In this document: positions 1-11,190 of the stretch, in pieces | Layout of the letters: every line of letters starts with the position of its first letter | How positions within the stretch are numbered: the first letter of the stretch is position 1 | DNA from: Adiantum capillus-veneris | Lineage: Eukaryota; Streptophyta; Polypodiopsida; Polypodiales; Pteridaceae | Reading direction: 5' to 3' | NCBI GenBank assembly: GCA_014529385.2 | Contig: CM043962.1 | Span: forward strand, 50,294,598-50,358,597 | Length of the DNA: 64,000 nucleotides | Made by a program: the position numbers and the translations under genes | The notes under the pieces: generated by a model | Databases searched by the model: none | What the model was told of the DNA's origin: nothing | What the model saw: the letters and a program-made list of their open reading frames with translations, nothing else

Positions 1-1
1 T

Positions 2-3000
2 CGTTGTGGCATAGATCACTTGATTGCCCAATGCCCCTATAACCCAAATGCGCCTAAAATCACACCCCTAAATTTGGTCAAAATTGCTAGTGTGACATCG
101 CCAATACCACCCGTCGCACCCGCTTATGCGATTACACGGTCCATGCTTCAAGGGCCAGGCCATATCCTCGAAGAGAGAGATACCGCGTCAGTTATCCAAG
201 CAAAGAAAAAGAAGACACGAAGGAAGAGGTCGCAAAATACGGGAAATTCAAAGCCAAGTTCCAAAACAAACATAGGAATAGGAGATGACCCCGTGTATAT
301 GAATGACCTCGAGGATGATTCAAATTCAATCGAGACAATGGAGACTAGAACCAATACCACAAAGGGAAAGACCAACAAAGAAAACCGTAACATGGAACCA
401 AATGAAAACCGAATAAGAGAAAACTATAAAGAGCCTCTGAAAACACCACAAGTGTTTCCAAATCCAATCCAAGACCCCCAAGATAAACCGCAGGGGCAAA
501 AAGGGAAGAATCGTAAAAAGAAGATTGGGACGTACCCAAACCCAGTAGACAAGATTGAGCAGGTGAAACATCTAAGAGGTTTAGTGGAGGAGACTCAAGG
601 GAAACCAGAACCAGAACCCATGCATGTCAAAATTCATGACACAGTGTTTCCCACGCAAGTTCATCCACCCCACATGAACCATAGACTGTTAGCCATATCT
701 AGTATCATCCAAGAAGGGAGTGAGGACGGGACATCAGAAAGTGAGCATACACCCTTCTTGTTGGAAAGGATGTTTAATGAAGGAATACCTGATCCCATTG
801 AGGAATATGAGATTCCATCCTCACCAGTTCCTAGTCAAGGACCTACACCCTGCAAAATGCCAATGAATGTTGCCAAACTAGTGGACTTCATGTCTTCTGA
901 GGTCCGAACCACGATCATAGCAAAGCTGTATGGAGATCCTGAGTTATTCCTTGCACTTCGAGCATTCCTTAACAGAGAGCTACGAACGGGATTACCGCAG
1001 TTTGCACAACCAAATAGGCCTGACTCGATTATGATTGATGAGGAAAATCATGTGCAATCACTTGACTTAGATGGACACGAGTCTGCGATCGAGGTACCCA
1101 TTAACGAATTAGGGAAGTATTTTGAAGGCGACGAGTCTAATGCGACCCTACCCATCACTACCAAGGGATTAACTATAAAGGGAATTCTTGATGGTGGTGC
1201 GGGAGTTAGCATCGTTACAAAAGATTGTTGGGAATCCATGGGAAAACCCCGCCTCAGTGTTACTAACATTGTGGTAAAGATGGCAAATGGTACCATAGCC
1301 AAACCTATGGGGATGCTCAAGGATCTTAAGATCAAAGTTCTAGGACACAAGGTACGACATACGTTCCTTGTAATGGATTTCTCTAAACACCTTATGTCAT
1401 ATGAAATGATTTTAGGACGACCATTCATGAGGGAAGCACAAATGGTTCACGATTGGTCTAAAAATCATGTCTATTTGCAATTCCAAGACTCTATCTTTAG
1501 AGTGGATTTGGTGACTGGTAAGGTACACCCCTTAGGGAGTAAAACCATTATTGATCATCGCTCTGACACCATAGTTCACTCGGCCCCACTACAATATTGT
1601 TACACTTGTAAGAAGGATACAGACATTGGCCAAGATTCTCCTTACATGGATGTGTTACCGGGTATGACGGAATCAGACAACGTAGACTGGGTACACCTAG
1701 CTGCAACCATAGATACCTGGGGAAATAGAGGAACCACTTGGGTCACACCAAAGGGGGAAGAGGTACCACAAATTGCACCTCTGAACATGATAAGTGCCAT
1801 ACATGCATCTTCTAAGGGCAAGGCAATTGTGGACCAATCTGACAGTGACACTGATAGCTCAATAGAAGACTTTAACCAACACGACTCAGACACTGACTTC
1901 CAGAGTGAAACGGATTCTGAATCTCATGAATTAGAGAGTGGAGCAAGTTCAGAGTCAAAACATTCGGAAGGACCGAGCACCTCAACCGATGATAGCTCCT
2001 CTGAGAATGATGAGGACACCAACGAGGACTCCTTTAGTGAGCCAGATCTAAATGCAAATAAAAAGCAGGTCTCAAATAAGAAAAAGAAAAACTTTAAGAG
2101 GCGTCGATATCGAGCCAATGTACGTGCTACGATAAAAAAGAAGAGATCCTCAGCAGAATGGCTCAGTTATATAGGAGCATGTGATGCTCATCGAAAATTG
2201 GTAGACGATTGGGGTGAATATCTCCAAAATGTTATGTGGTGTAGACCACGACCCCATGACTTAGCCCAATTAGAGATCATAGACAAGCCAAAGTTGAGCC
2301 GCACTGCAAGGAGGCGTCAAAACCAAGAGTTAGCTCGACAACACAAGAAAGCAGAAATGGAAGCACAAACCAAAGCACAACCAGAATCCACAGACTTGCA
2401 TCCTACACCAGAACATTTCAAATCTTACACCACAGGGGAAGCAAAGGTTGTGTACACAAAAGCCCAAAGAATACCTATCGATGGGAATAATGGAATCTAT
2501 GATGGTCCGGCAATAGTTAAAGAAATAGAATTAGCTGACCCTGGTGAAGAATCAAAACCTGTTTTTATTGCCCAAGACCTCACAGAAGTTGAAGAGGCGG
2601 TCCTCAAAGAGCTTCTCAAGGAATTCAAGGACGTATTTTCTTGGACATACCATGATATGAAAGGTGTTCCACCTTCTGTGGTCCAACATACAATCCCTAT
2701 GATTAGCACTGCGAAGCCCGTACAACAAAGACCCTACCCGATGAATCCTAAGTACGCAAAGATCATTCAAGAAGAACTAGAAAAGCTTATCAAATGTGGG
2801 TTCATATATCCTATGGAACACTCTGAATGGGTGTCTCCAATAGTTATCGTGCCAAAAAAGAATGGGAAACTCAAGGTGTGCGTGGACCTCAAAAAAGTTA
2901 ATGCAGCTACTAGAAGAGACCATTACCCCCTACCATATTCCGAACATGTACTCGAAAGAGTTGCAGGCAAGGAAGCTTATAGCTTTCTAGATGGGTACTC

Positions 3001-3127
3001 AGGCTACAACCAAATCATGATAGCGCTAGAGGACCAAGCTAAAACTGCCTTCATCACAGAATTTGGCGTGTTTGCATTTCGTGTGATGGCTTTTGGCTTA
3101 ACAAATGCCCCTGCTACATTCCAATGA
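2..3127 (+). pseudogene. Element A gag end, protease 1 and RT N-terminal half
   Basis: The frame is open from base 2, so the first Met at 20 is not a real start and the polyprotein begins upstream of the window. Bases 2-40 encode the end of a zinc knuckle (RCGIDHLIAQC). A Lys-rich linker follows. A retropepsin domain comes next with ILDGGAG at about residue 388 (catalytic Asp at 1190-1192) and the C-terminal signature ILGRPFM. An Asp/Ser/Glu-rich tract at about residues 610-680 is followed by a strongly basic patch (KKKKNFKRRRYR). The reverse transcriptase fingers and palm start at about residue 890, with PKKNGKLKVCVD and FGLTNAPATFQ. The frame ends at TGA 3125-3127, where the family has Arg (FQR); CGA to TGA is the simplest change. 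The RT continues in frame beyond it. Confidence 0.9.
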
Positions 3128-4020
3128 TTAATAAACACTGCTTTTAAAGAATATTTGAGAGAGTTTTGTGAAGCTTTCTTAGACGACCTTTGTGTTTACT
3201 CTTCTTGGAAAGAACATCTATCATGTTTGCGGAAGGTGTTTGAAAAGTGTAGGTTATATCGTATCTCATTGAACCCGTTCAAATGCCAATTTTGGGTCAA
3301 GCATGGAGTTATTTTAGGGCATATAGTATCTAAGAATGGTATCTCAACCAATGAGAGCAAAATTAAAGTGATTCTAGAGTTACCACCACCAACCAATTAC
3401 AAGGGAGTTCAAAGGTTCATGGGACACGTGGGTTATTATCGACGGTTTATTTTATTTTTCGCTTAGATAGCACATCCTTTGTACAAGCTTCTCATTGAAT
3501 TTAAATGGACTGAAGAGTGTGACCAGGCCTATGAACAATTGAAGAAAACACTAGCAAGTGCTCCGATTTTAAGGACACCTAACTGGGATGTCATTTTCCA
3601 TGTGCATATTGATGCATCAAACTTTGCTATTGGGTGTGTTCTCACTCAACCAGGAGAACATAAATTGGACTATCCCATTAGCTTTGCAAGCCGTCAATTG
3701 AACGATGCTCAAAGGAACTACACCACTAGAGAGCGAGAAGGTTTGGCAATGGTTTATGCAGTAAAGAAATTTTGCTACTACCTTCTGGCAAACAAGTTTG
3801 TATTTTATGTGGATCATCAAGCATTGTTGTATCTGGTAAACAAGCCATGCTCCACAGGAAGAATCACACGATGGTTGTTAATTCTTCTGGAGTTTGATTT
3901 CACGATTGTAGTGAGACCCGGTAAAAGGCACGTCATGGCTGATCATTTGTCTCGCATACCCAATGGTGAAGCCCCTACAGGAGTTGATGATGAATTACCC
4001 GATACTTCCCTATTCATAGT
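3128..4020 (+). pseudogene. Element A RT C-terminal half and RNase H
   Basis: Continues the frame of the previous entry after the TGA. The RT catalytic motif reads FLDD (Asp codons 3182-3187) and is intact. The connection region contains GHIVSKNGI and FMGHVGYYRRF. A second in-frame stop, TAG at 3464-3466, falls between the RT thumb and RNase H in FA-stop-IAHPLY. RNase H follows with HIDASNFAIG, a downstream Glu in REREGLAMVYAV, FYVDHQAL and ADHLSR, so all four acidic positions are present. Only two point mutations separate this region from an open frame. Confidence 0.9.
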
Positions 4021-5290
4021 TGAGACTATGCCTGAATGGAGTGAGAACATTGTTAACTTTTTAGTTAATGGTTTTCCACCCAAGGAACTTCGTAAGGATA
4101 TCGCCCGAAGGCTAGTAAAAGAATGTGAACCCTATTGTTTGATTGCGGGAACTCTGTATAGACTAGGCAAGGACGATATTGTTAGGCGTTGTGCCCGCGA
4201 GGATGAATATTTGTATATCTTGCAAGAAGCACATATGGGCATAGCAGGAGGACATTTTTCAGGAGACCTGACTGCTAGAAAGGTGCTGCAATCAAGCTAT
4301 TGGTGGCCAACTTTATTTAAGGATGCATCACTTTTTACAAAAGGGTGTGATGAGTGCCAACGTTACAAGACCACACAGCGCAAAGACAGAATGCCCTTAC
4401 ATCCTATTAAAGTAACCCAACCATTTGAAAAATGGGGCTTAGACTTTGTAGGTCCAATTAGTCCCGCAGCTTGCAACACTCAATCTCGATATATTCTAGT
4501 TGCTACGGACTATGTAACAAAGTGGGCTGAAGCTAAGGCTTCACAAAAAGCTGACGCGAGGACAACAGCTAAGTTTCTTTTTGAGAACATTATCACAAGA
4601 TTTGGTTGCCCTTTTGAAATTGTTAGTGATAATGGTACCCATTTTATAAATGAGGTAATAAGAGAGCTTACCACGACCTTTATGATATCCCACCATAAGT
4701 CTACACCTTATTACCCGCAAGCTAATGGACAAGCCGAGAGCACCAACAAGACTCTAATCTGTATTTTAACCAAGACGGTAGAAGCTCATCGCACTGATTG
4801 GGATTTGAAGTTGATATCTGCTCTATGGGCTTATCGTACTGCTTATAAAGTGGATATTGATTGTACGCCATTCAAAATGGTATACGGCCAAGAAGCGGTT
4901 ATGCCTTGGGAGTTTGTCATTCCTAGTCTTAGGGTAGCTTCACAGGAAGGATGGAATGGTAACCCCTTAACCGAGCGTTTGTATATCTTAGAAAAACCAG
5001 ACGAAGAGAGACAGTTGGCTGTGCAAAATGCTCTTGTGGAAAAGGATAGGAGAAAGAAGTGGTTTGATCGCCATGTGAAGGATAAGGACATCAAAGTTGG
5101 TGATAAATTCCTTATGTATGGAGTACGTAAAGAGAAGAAAAAGTTGAAATATGTTGGTAAAGGACCATATAGAGTATGTGAAATTACCCCACAAGGTACC
5201 CTTCGTGTGGAAACTCTTGATGGAGTTGAAACCATTGGATTCCTCAATGGGAGTAAATTCAAAAGATATTATGATCCTGTAAGCCAAGAA
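4021..5290 (+). pseudogene. Element A integrase
   Basis: Lies in the 720-codon open stretch 3479-5641. An N-terminal HHCC zinc-binding motif is visible (HMGIAGGHF then CDECQRYK). The catalytic triad is complete: Asp in GLDFVGP at 4442-4444, Asp in SDNGTHF at 4628-4630 and Glu in NGQAESTNK at 4736-4738, giving D,D-35-E spacing. The C-terminal part has the SH3-like strand pattern of Gypsy integrases (KGPYRV, ETLDGVETIGFLNGSKFK). No chromodomain follows. The enzyme would insert the reverse-transcribed DNA into the host chromosome. Its reading frame is undamaged, but upstream stops would block normal translation as part of the polyprotein. Confidence 0.92.
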
Positions 5291-5790
5291 GAACTACGGG
5301 CCATTCATCAAAAGAAGGCCGCCAAAGCACAAACCGAGTTAAACAAGATACAAGCACAAGCTGAGGCTAAGGAGCGACAACAACGTATAAGACAAAAACG
5401 AGAGGCTAACCTTGGAGTCACAAATGCATTCCACGTGGAAATCGAAGAGGATGGGTTGGACTCTGACACACCTCTACGATACCCTATTGAGTTAAATAGT
5501 GCCTATGGGAAAGTGCTATATAACGCCTTATTGGACATGGGTGCTAAATATAATCTGCTATCCTATGGGGTGTGGTGTCAGTTAGGGAAGCCACCTCTAT
5601 CTGAGAGTATTATCCAAGTCAAGGGTGTCAACAAGAAATAAACTACGGTTTTTGGAATCTAGCACACTTCTGTCAGTTATGACAATGGAATTTTAGCTCA
5701 AGACTTTTTGGTCATGCCTACTGGAACTATGGAGGGTAATATGAACCTAGGCCGCATGTGGATGATAGCCACCAAATGCACTATTGATTG
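5291..5790 (+). pseudogene. Helical linker plus second retropepsin-like domain
   Basis: Directly after integrase comes a Lys/Gln/Ala/Glu-rich segment starting IHQKKAAKAQ, predicted helical by composition. A segment like an aspartic protease follows: ALLDMGAKYNLLS with its Asp at 5534-5536, then, past in-frame stops TAA 5639-5641 and TAG 5660-5662, the strand-and-turn pattern NLGRMWM at 5744-5761, which resembles the LGRPWL end of plant retropepsins. Element A already has a normal protease upstream of RT, so this is a second copy in an unusual place. The same order (integrase, IHQ-type linker, DTG motif) recurs in element E. The fold is inferred from motifs only. Alternatives are a decayed duplicated protease or a lineage-specific accessory domain. 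Confidence 0.6.
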
Positions 5791-6298
5791 GGGGATTGGG
5801 GGGGTTACAATGCAAAAACCAACTCTTAGGCCTACCACTCAAGCCATAGTCCCTGAGATATTGCCTAAGGAAATAAAACCCAAGACATTGCATGTCCAGG
5901 AGGTTGAACCATACGTCCCCATAGCCCAGCTCTCTAGAGCTTCAACTGATGTAGTTGAAAGAAAGCTTGAGACACACAAGAACCATCCTAATATAACAGA
6001 GAAAACATACAAGTGGGTCCCTAAAGCTTCTGTAGTGAGCATGGTTGATGCAAAAAAACGGAAACCTCGTAAGAACCGTCCCACTCACTCCAAGAATTGT
6101 AAAGAAACGTTGCGTTGGATTCATAAACGACTATTGGAAGCCCAAGGATACTATGAAGGAAATGATCAAATCTGGGTGCCCAAACGTAAAGTGTACTCTT
6201 ACCTGTCACCTGGCCCATGTAAACCCAATCCTGTGGCTCCAAAACAATTGAAAATCGCGGAAAGGAAAAAATCATGGAATGTTACACACCCGCTCTAG
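5791..6298 (+). pseudogene. Element A tail region with WVPK motifs
   Basis: In frame with pol, this open stretch (from Met 5708 to TAG 6298) encodes a Lys/Pro-rich polypeptide with no domain I recognise. It contains two copies of a Trp-Val-Pro-Lys motif: KWVPKA at 6011-6028 and IWVPKR at 6170-6187. A third copy, VWVPKK (6304-6321), lies in the next frame, which suggests a frameshift around 6275-6298. Regularly repeated WVPK in a basic background hints at a nucleic-acid or protein binding tail, but no function is assigned. Confidence 0.55.
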
Positions 6299-6648
6299 AG
6301 CTAGTTTGGGTACCAAAGAAAGAACGATTCGTTCCACCTAGCTCAAGAACAGGGAAATCAAATGAAGCTTCTTGCTCTTCATGTAGTTCCTATACGCAAA
6401 TAGAAGCTTCGACACAACCTCCACCTACCACTGTACATATCCATACAAGCACGAAAGAGTTTGCACCTCCCGGGGTAAGTTCACCACCTACAACAATGTT
6501 GCAAATAAAATCATGGGAGAGTACCTTACCACCCTTGCAACTAGATGAAACACATAGGGCGGTCGAAAACTATTGGTTAAAACCTTCACCCATAACAACT
6601 TGGAACAATTGGTTTCAAAAGGTGACGACCTCATTCCAAAAGGTATGA
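6274..6648 (+). pseudogene. Element A 3'-terminal ORF, Ser/Pro/Thr-rich
   Basis: A 124-codon open frame that overlaps the end of the previous frame by 25 bases and ends 8 bases before the polypurine tract. It begins with the third WVPK copy and continues as a Ser, Thr, Pro and Cys-rich sequence. The shared motif suggests it was once the same polypeptide as 5708-6298, split by a frameshift. No domain was recognised. Confidence 0.45.
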
Positions 6649-6655
6649 TCTACCC

Positions 6656-6669
6656 AAGGAAGGGGGGAG
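6656..6669 (+). promoter_or_regulatory. Polypurine tract of element A
   Basis: The purine run AAGGAAGGGGGGAG immediately precedes a TG dinucleotide (6670-6671) that starts the presumed 3' LTR. This is the expected second-strand primer site of an LTR retrotransposon, and it lies just after the last element A reading frame. Confidence 0.8.
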
Positions 6670-6919
6670 TGTTTGCTAACATCAATCATTCACTCGCTCC
6701 CCTCTCAACCTTCCTCCCTGACCTCTCAATTCCAATCTTAGGGAATGTATATATATAGCCTTATACTCACAAAAAACAAAAATAGTAAAGAGCAAGAGCG
6801 ACTAGCAACGAGAGAGCTCCCTATCAGATCTTACATATAAGTCCAAATTCACCGTGTCAATTCAAGCAACACACAAAAACAACTCTTATGTTTTAAAGGC
6901 CTAACCAAATCTATCTGTA
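6670..6919 (+). repeat. Start of element A 3' LTR with promoter
   Basis: Begins TGTTTGCTAAC right after the polypurine tract. A TATA box (TATATATA, 6748-6757) is followed by a leader-like segment with A-rich and CA-rich stretches. The 3' end of the LTR cannot be fixed because no second copy lies in the window. It may extend past the 6920-7351 ORF. Confidence 0.65.
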
Positions 6920-7351
6920 TTGTCAGAAATGGCTACTTCACCAGAGGCATGCACTTCTATTTTTGATGAAAGGTACCCTTTGTCTTTTCCTCAAGTGTTC
7001 TACGTATGCTACCCTATACTTTCTTGCGAATGGGATTTGATAGAGAGCCTTGCATGTGAGAGAAATTTTGAGGAGTTAGAATGGCTGATACGTGTATGGC
7101 TAACTAGTGATCCCTACCCAGTAGCGAATGTGTCTCCAGTGGCACATGCTTATTCTTTTGCACAAGATGAGTATCCACGCATCGCGAGGTTCTTGGCTAG
7201 CATGCTTGCAGAAGAGGATGATGAAGAGGAACTCATAGAGACCGAGGAAGACTATGGCCTCACGGACAACGATTTTATTTATCTAGATGATGAGGATAGA
7301 GGCCTAGCCTTAGGGTGGCCACCCGGTTTATATAATATCCTCTTTCCTTGA
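6920..7351 (+). CDS. Uncharacterised 143-aa acidic protein in or next to the LTR
   Basis: An intact ATG-to-stop frame (MSEMATSPEAC to YNILFP) starts about 160 bases downstream of the LTR TATA box, so it could be the first ORF on a transcript starting in the LTR. The N-terminal half is rich in aromatic residues and Cys (SFPQVFYVCYPILSCEWD). The C-terminal half is strongly acidic (AEEDDEEELIETEEDYG). There is no signal peptide, transmembrane segment or recognised domain. A second possible start is Met 4. It is uninterrupted although element A pol carries several stops. Either it is an LTR-encoded accessory protein, a fragment of a flanking gene, or a chance ORF. Codon choice and length make chance less likely, but the function is unknown. 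Confidence 0.5.
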   Translation: MSEMATSPEACTSIFDERYPLSFPQVFYVCYPILSCEWDLIESLACERNFEELEWLIRVWLTSDPYPVANVSPVAHAYSFAQDEYPRIARFLASMLAEEDDEEELIETEEDYGLTDNDFIYLDDEDRGLALGWPPGLYNILFP

Positions 7352-7889
7352 TTCTAAAAGGGGTGACAGATAGGTAGGTTAGGGGTCTAGATTGTGTTTC
7401 GAGTTTGTTTTTTAGGAGTTTTAATTTTTCACACTGACATGCCTCCTAGAGGTATAGTGCCTGTTTTTGGATGTGTTAGGTAGGACTTATATGGATCTCC
7501 ATCCACATGGCTGAGGACATCTGCTTCAACGAAATGAGCCACTCCATACCTCCAAGTGTACTACTTTCCATGATTCATGTTGGTGGATATGTGTAATTGC
7601 TAATAATGATTTTTCATGCTTTGTTTGAGTGCAATAGTTATGATTTCTATCTGCAATTATAAATGTATAAATTTGTCTTTGCTTAAGTTGATTGAACTCT
7701 AGTTTAATCTTATGGATGAGCCTGGAGATTAGGAGACCGTGACTTTAGGTTAACTCATTTACTTGACCACTAGGCCTAGCTAATAAAATTATCCGAGTAT
7801 TTGAGACCTTAGGAATGTTTTAGGCAGAGAAAGGCTTGCTCACTTAAACAACAAAAAACACTAGTGCGAATACCAAGGAAATGGAAGCA
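7352..7889 (+). other. AT-rich sequence with no gene
   Basis: No credible ORF. It could be the remainder of the element A LTR or the start of element X internal sequence. The phrase GATGAGCCTGG here (about 7715) also occurs in the inverted copy near 63360, so homology with element X may begin in this interval. Confidence 0.4.
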
Positions 7890-8579
7890 AAAAAAAATAA
7901 TCAGCATAAGTGCCACAAATGAAAAATCTTACGCTGGAAGAGAAATCCTGGCTTGAATTGGTACTTCACTCACATGTATTTTCTATGGTACTAGAGCCCT
8001 AGAGGTTCCCAGTGTGGGCGCTTTTCCTTGAGAAGCAAAAAACCCCGGACATACAAAATAAGCACACATGTCACATGATTGTGACCCAAAGTAAAAAAGT
8101 ATTATTAAAAAGAAAAAAAAATAAAAATAAAAGACTTCCATTGAGCTTACAGTTAACATTTCAAGCTTTTGTTTGCAGTTGTGAGAGCGAGTTGGCTAAT
8201 CAAAGCTGAAAAGCATAATTAGGGAATCTTGCATTTAGATAATCTTCTTAGCTTAGCTAGTACTAGAGTAGTTGTTTTAACCTTAGTCATAGCTAACTAA
8301 TTGATAGACTCACCCATAAGCGCAAAACTCTTGATTAATTAATTTACTCAAAGTGCAATTTATCTGTCCTTAATGGCAGTCTAACATTTCATAAATCTTG
8401 CATTTACTCATTTCCACATGTACTTTACATTCCCCTCATGATTTATGGCAATATAATTCCGCTTGCTAAAACAGTGACTTTGCCTTGCAGATTCAAATCT
8501 AGATGCTCTACAACATGGACATACCAAGCTTCAACTCAATAGCTTCCGAGGACGGAATCTACATCAGGAAGGGGGGCAA
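7890..8579 (+). mobile_element. Element X copy 1, 3' internal end
   Basis: This stretch matches, in reverse complement, 62604 to about 63300 near the right end of the window (for example CTGGAAGAGAAATC and GGTTCCCAGTGTGGG). It ends in the polypurine tract GGAAGGGGGGCAA (8567-8579). Upstream coding capacity is not visible. Only the region just before the 3' LTR is present. The short coding echo before the tract (LNSFRGRNLHQ in the other copy) resembles the end of a Gypsy pol frame. Confidence 0.75.
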
Positions 8580-9208
<629 letters not shown>

Positions 9209-9777
9209 CATACTTAGCCTCCATGCCACACTCCCACACTTGAACCAACACTTAGCAGAAGACTACCTGTACACATGACCCATGTCCATACATAATGAGG
9301 TTACATGTCCCATGCATACCCCTTACCATGCATGCACACCCATGACCATGCTTACCCATGCATGCACATCCTCATACATGCCATACACATACCTTAGGAA
9401 ATGCTAACCTTAGGATAACTTGATCTATGCTAACCCAAATTCAATTTTGAAACAAATTCAATTAGGTAACAAATACGACTACCTGCCATAAATAACAGCT
9501 TTCGACGTGCGGATCCTATTTTTAAGGAAATCTGGGTCGGTGCAAAGTTTGACGAGCCGGTCGACCTAGACCATGCTGGGGATCAAAAACTTTCTATTTT
9601 TGGAATTTTTTCGCAAAAACTGAAGTTGACCAGAATTAAAAGTTCTACAAGGATCACAACATAAAAATGACATCTGATCACTGAAACCTGCTAAAAATAA
9701 CATCTTTTCCCAAACTGATACTTAGACTTAAAATTTTACATAGGTAACGCTCTGCTAGGGCAGGTAGAGACCTTACA
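9209..9777 (-). repeat. Chromovirus B LTR, left (3') copy
   Basis: Direct repeat of 16174-16719. Shared landmarks are CATACTTAGCCTCCATGCC at one end and GGGCAGGTAGAGACCTTACA at the other. In element orientation it starts TGTAAGGTCTC. It differs from the right copy by numerous substitutions and by extra sequence near 9310-9350, indicating an old insertion. The left edge abuts the end of LTR X. Confidence 0.88.
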
Positions 9778-9808
9778 TTCTACCCAACATGAAAGAATTG
9801 AGATGCCC

Positions 9809-10516
9809 TCATCTCAAGGGTAAGTCTGCGTAATCCCTCTTAAGTGATAGTCGATCTTCCCACGTTGCGTCTTCTTCTGGAAAATCCTTCCACTTGACTA
9901 GATGTTTGACAATGTTCCTATTCCTTAGTTTTCTTTCCCGCGTCTCAAGGATATAATCAGGTTGTAGCTCGAGAATGCCTTGAGTAGGAATAAAAACTTG
10001 TTCTGCATCTACAAGATGATCAAGATTGGGAATATAGGGTTTAAGCAAACTCACGTGAAAAACGTCATGAAATTTAAGGTTTGAGGGTAACTACAACTTG
10101 TAAGCTTGGTCACTTACAATCTTTACAATCTCATAAGGTCGACATTATCTTGGACTAAGCTTCTTGAATTTTTCCAAGGATAGATTACTCCTCTTGGGTC
10201 TAACCCTGATAAATACTTTATCCCCTAACTTAAAAGTTCTTTCAGATCTTTTCTTGTTTGTATAATGCTTCTGCCTGTCTTGAGTTGCTTGAATATCCTT
10301 GCAAATTTCTCTAGTCTGTGCTTCCATGTCTTCTAACATTTGCTTAGAGGCCTCCACTTTAATAGTTGCATCAAAAAAGTTAAGTGGAGCTATACACTCT
10401 TGTCCATAGAGTGCCTTGAATGGTGACATTCCTATGCTTCTATGATCAAAAGAATTATAAGCATATTCTACTAAAGGAAGACATTGAACCATTTCCTTGG
10501 CCCTTGTGAACAACAA
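9809..10516 (-). pseudogene. Chromovirus B integrase C-terminus and chromodomain
   Basis: Frame 10516-10145 encodes the integrase C-terminal region (GMSPFKALYGQE, then FKLGDKVFIRVRP). After a break, frame 10054-9809 encodes a chromodomain: DYILETRERKLRNR, VKHLVKWKDFPEEDATWED. The VKWK and ATWE signatures are those of the methyl-lysine-reading fold that directs chromovirus integration to heterochromatin. The two frames are separated by about 90 bases with a stop, so the fusion is broken. The chromodomain itself lacks internal stops. Confidence 0.9.
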
Positions 10517-11190
10517 GCTCTAAGAATATCTTCGATTACTTGGTTCACCCTTTCAGTCTGCCCATCAGTCCGAGGATGATATGCTGTACTGAAGCATAAC
10601 TGAGTTCCAATTGCTTGAAAAAGAGAAGTCCAAAACTTTGAAGTAAACTTTGTATCTCTATCATTGACGATTCTTCTCGGTAAATCGTGAAGTCTAAAGA
10701 TTTCCTTGATGAAAACCCTACTAATGTCAGAAGCACTGTAGGTCGTCTTGACAGGTATCAAGTGAGCCACCTTAATGAGCATATCAACAACCACAAATAC
10801 AGAATCGTAGCCTCCGACAGAAGGTAATCCGGTGACAAAATCCATACTGATACACTCCCATTTCATTTGAGGTATATCAAGAGGTTTGAGTTCCCTGGGA
10901 AGTTTGATTCGTTCGGCTTTAATTCTCTGACAAGATAAACATTGCTTTACATAATGAAGAACATCACCTTTCATTGCTGGCCAAACATATTTTCTTTTGA
11001 CTGCATTCAAGGTTTTTGCATACCCTGGGTGTCCAAAAGTCGGGCTATCATGAGCCTCAAATAAAATTTCTTTCTTTAGTGATGGATCCTTAGGTATATA
11101 AAATCTTTGACGAAGATAAAGAAACTCCTCTTGAAGAGAATAGTCTTTAGCCGGTCTAGAAGTTACTTTAGGTCCTTCACCTTGTTGAAT
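10471..11190 (-). pseudogene. Chromovirus B integrase zinc finger and core
   Basis: Just upstream of the 179-codon frame 11010-10471, in the same sense, the zinc-binding His pair can be read (AHDSPTFGHPGY), followed in the frame by CLSCQRIK. The catalytic residues are present: Asp in CISMDFVTGLP, Asp in VNDRDTKFT and Glu in DGQTERVNQ. The frame overlaps the next one (10516) in a different phase, showing a frameshift near 10490-10510. Confidence 0.9.

Larger units (their letters stand above)
1..6669 (+). mobile_element. Ty3/Gypsy element A, 5'-truncated by window edge
   Basis: An LTR retrotransposon internal region runs from the end of gag at the window edge to a polypurine tract at 6656-6669. 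The domain order on one strand is nucleocapsid zinc knuckle, protease, reverse transcriptase, RNase H, integrase, basic helical linker, a second protease-like domain, and a tail with repeated WVPK motifs. All pol parts to 6298 lie in one reading frame, broken only by in-frame stops at 3125, 3464, 5639 and 5660. This is a simple decay pattern with no large deletion. Integrase follows RNase H, which places it in Ty3/Gypsy rather than Copia. No chromodomain is visible after the integrase, so it is not a chromovirus. Element E (54-60 kb) belongs to the same lineage. Confidence 0.93.

Noticed and set aside
1048-1428. Minus-strand ORFs opposite element A pol (also at 1642, 4843, 4988)
   Set aside because: They are antisense shadows of a pol frame with clear domain motifs.
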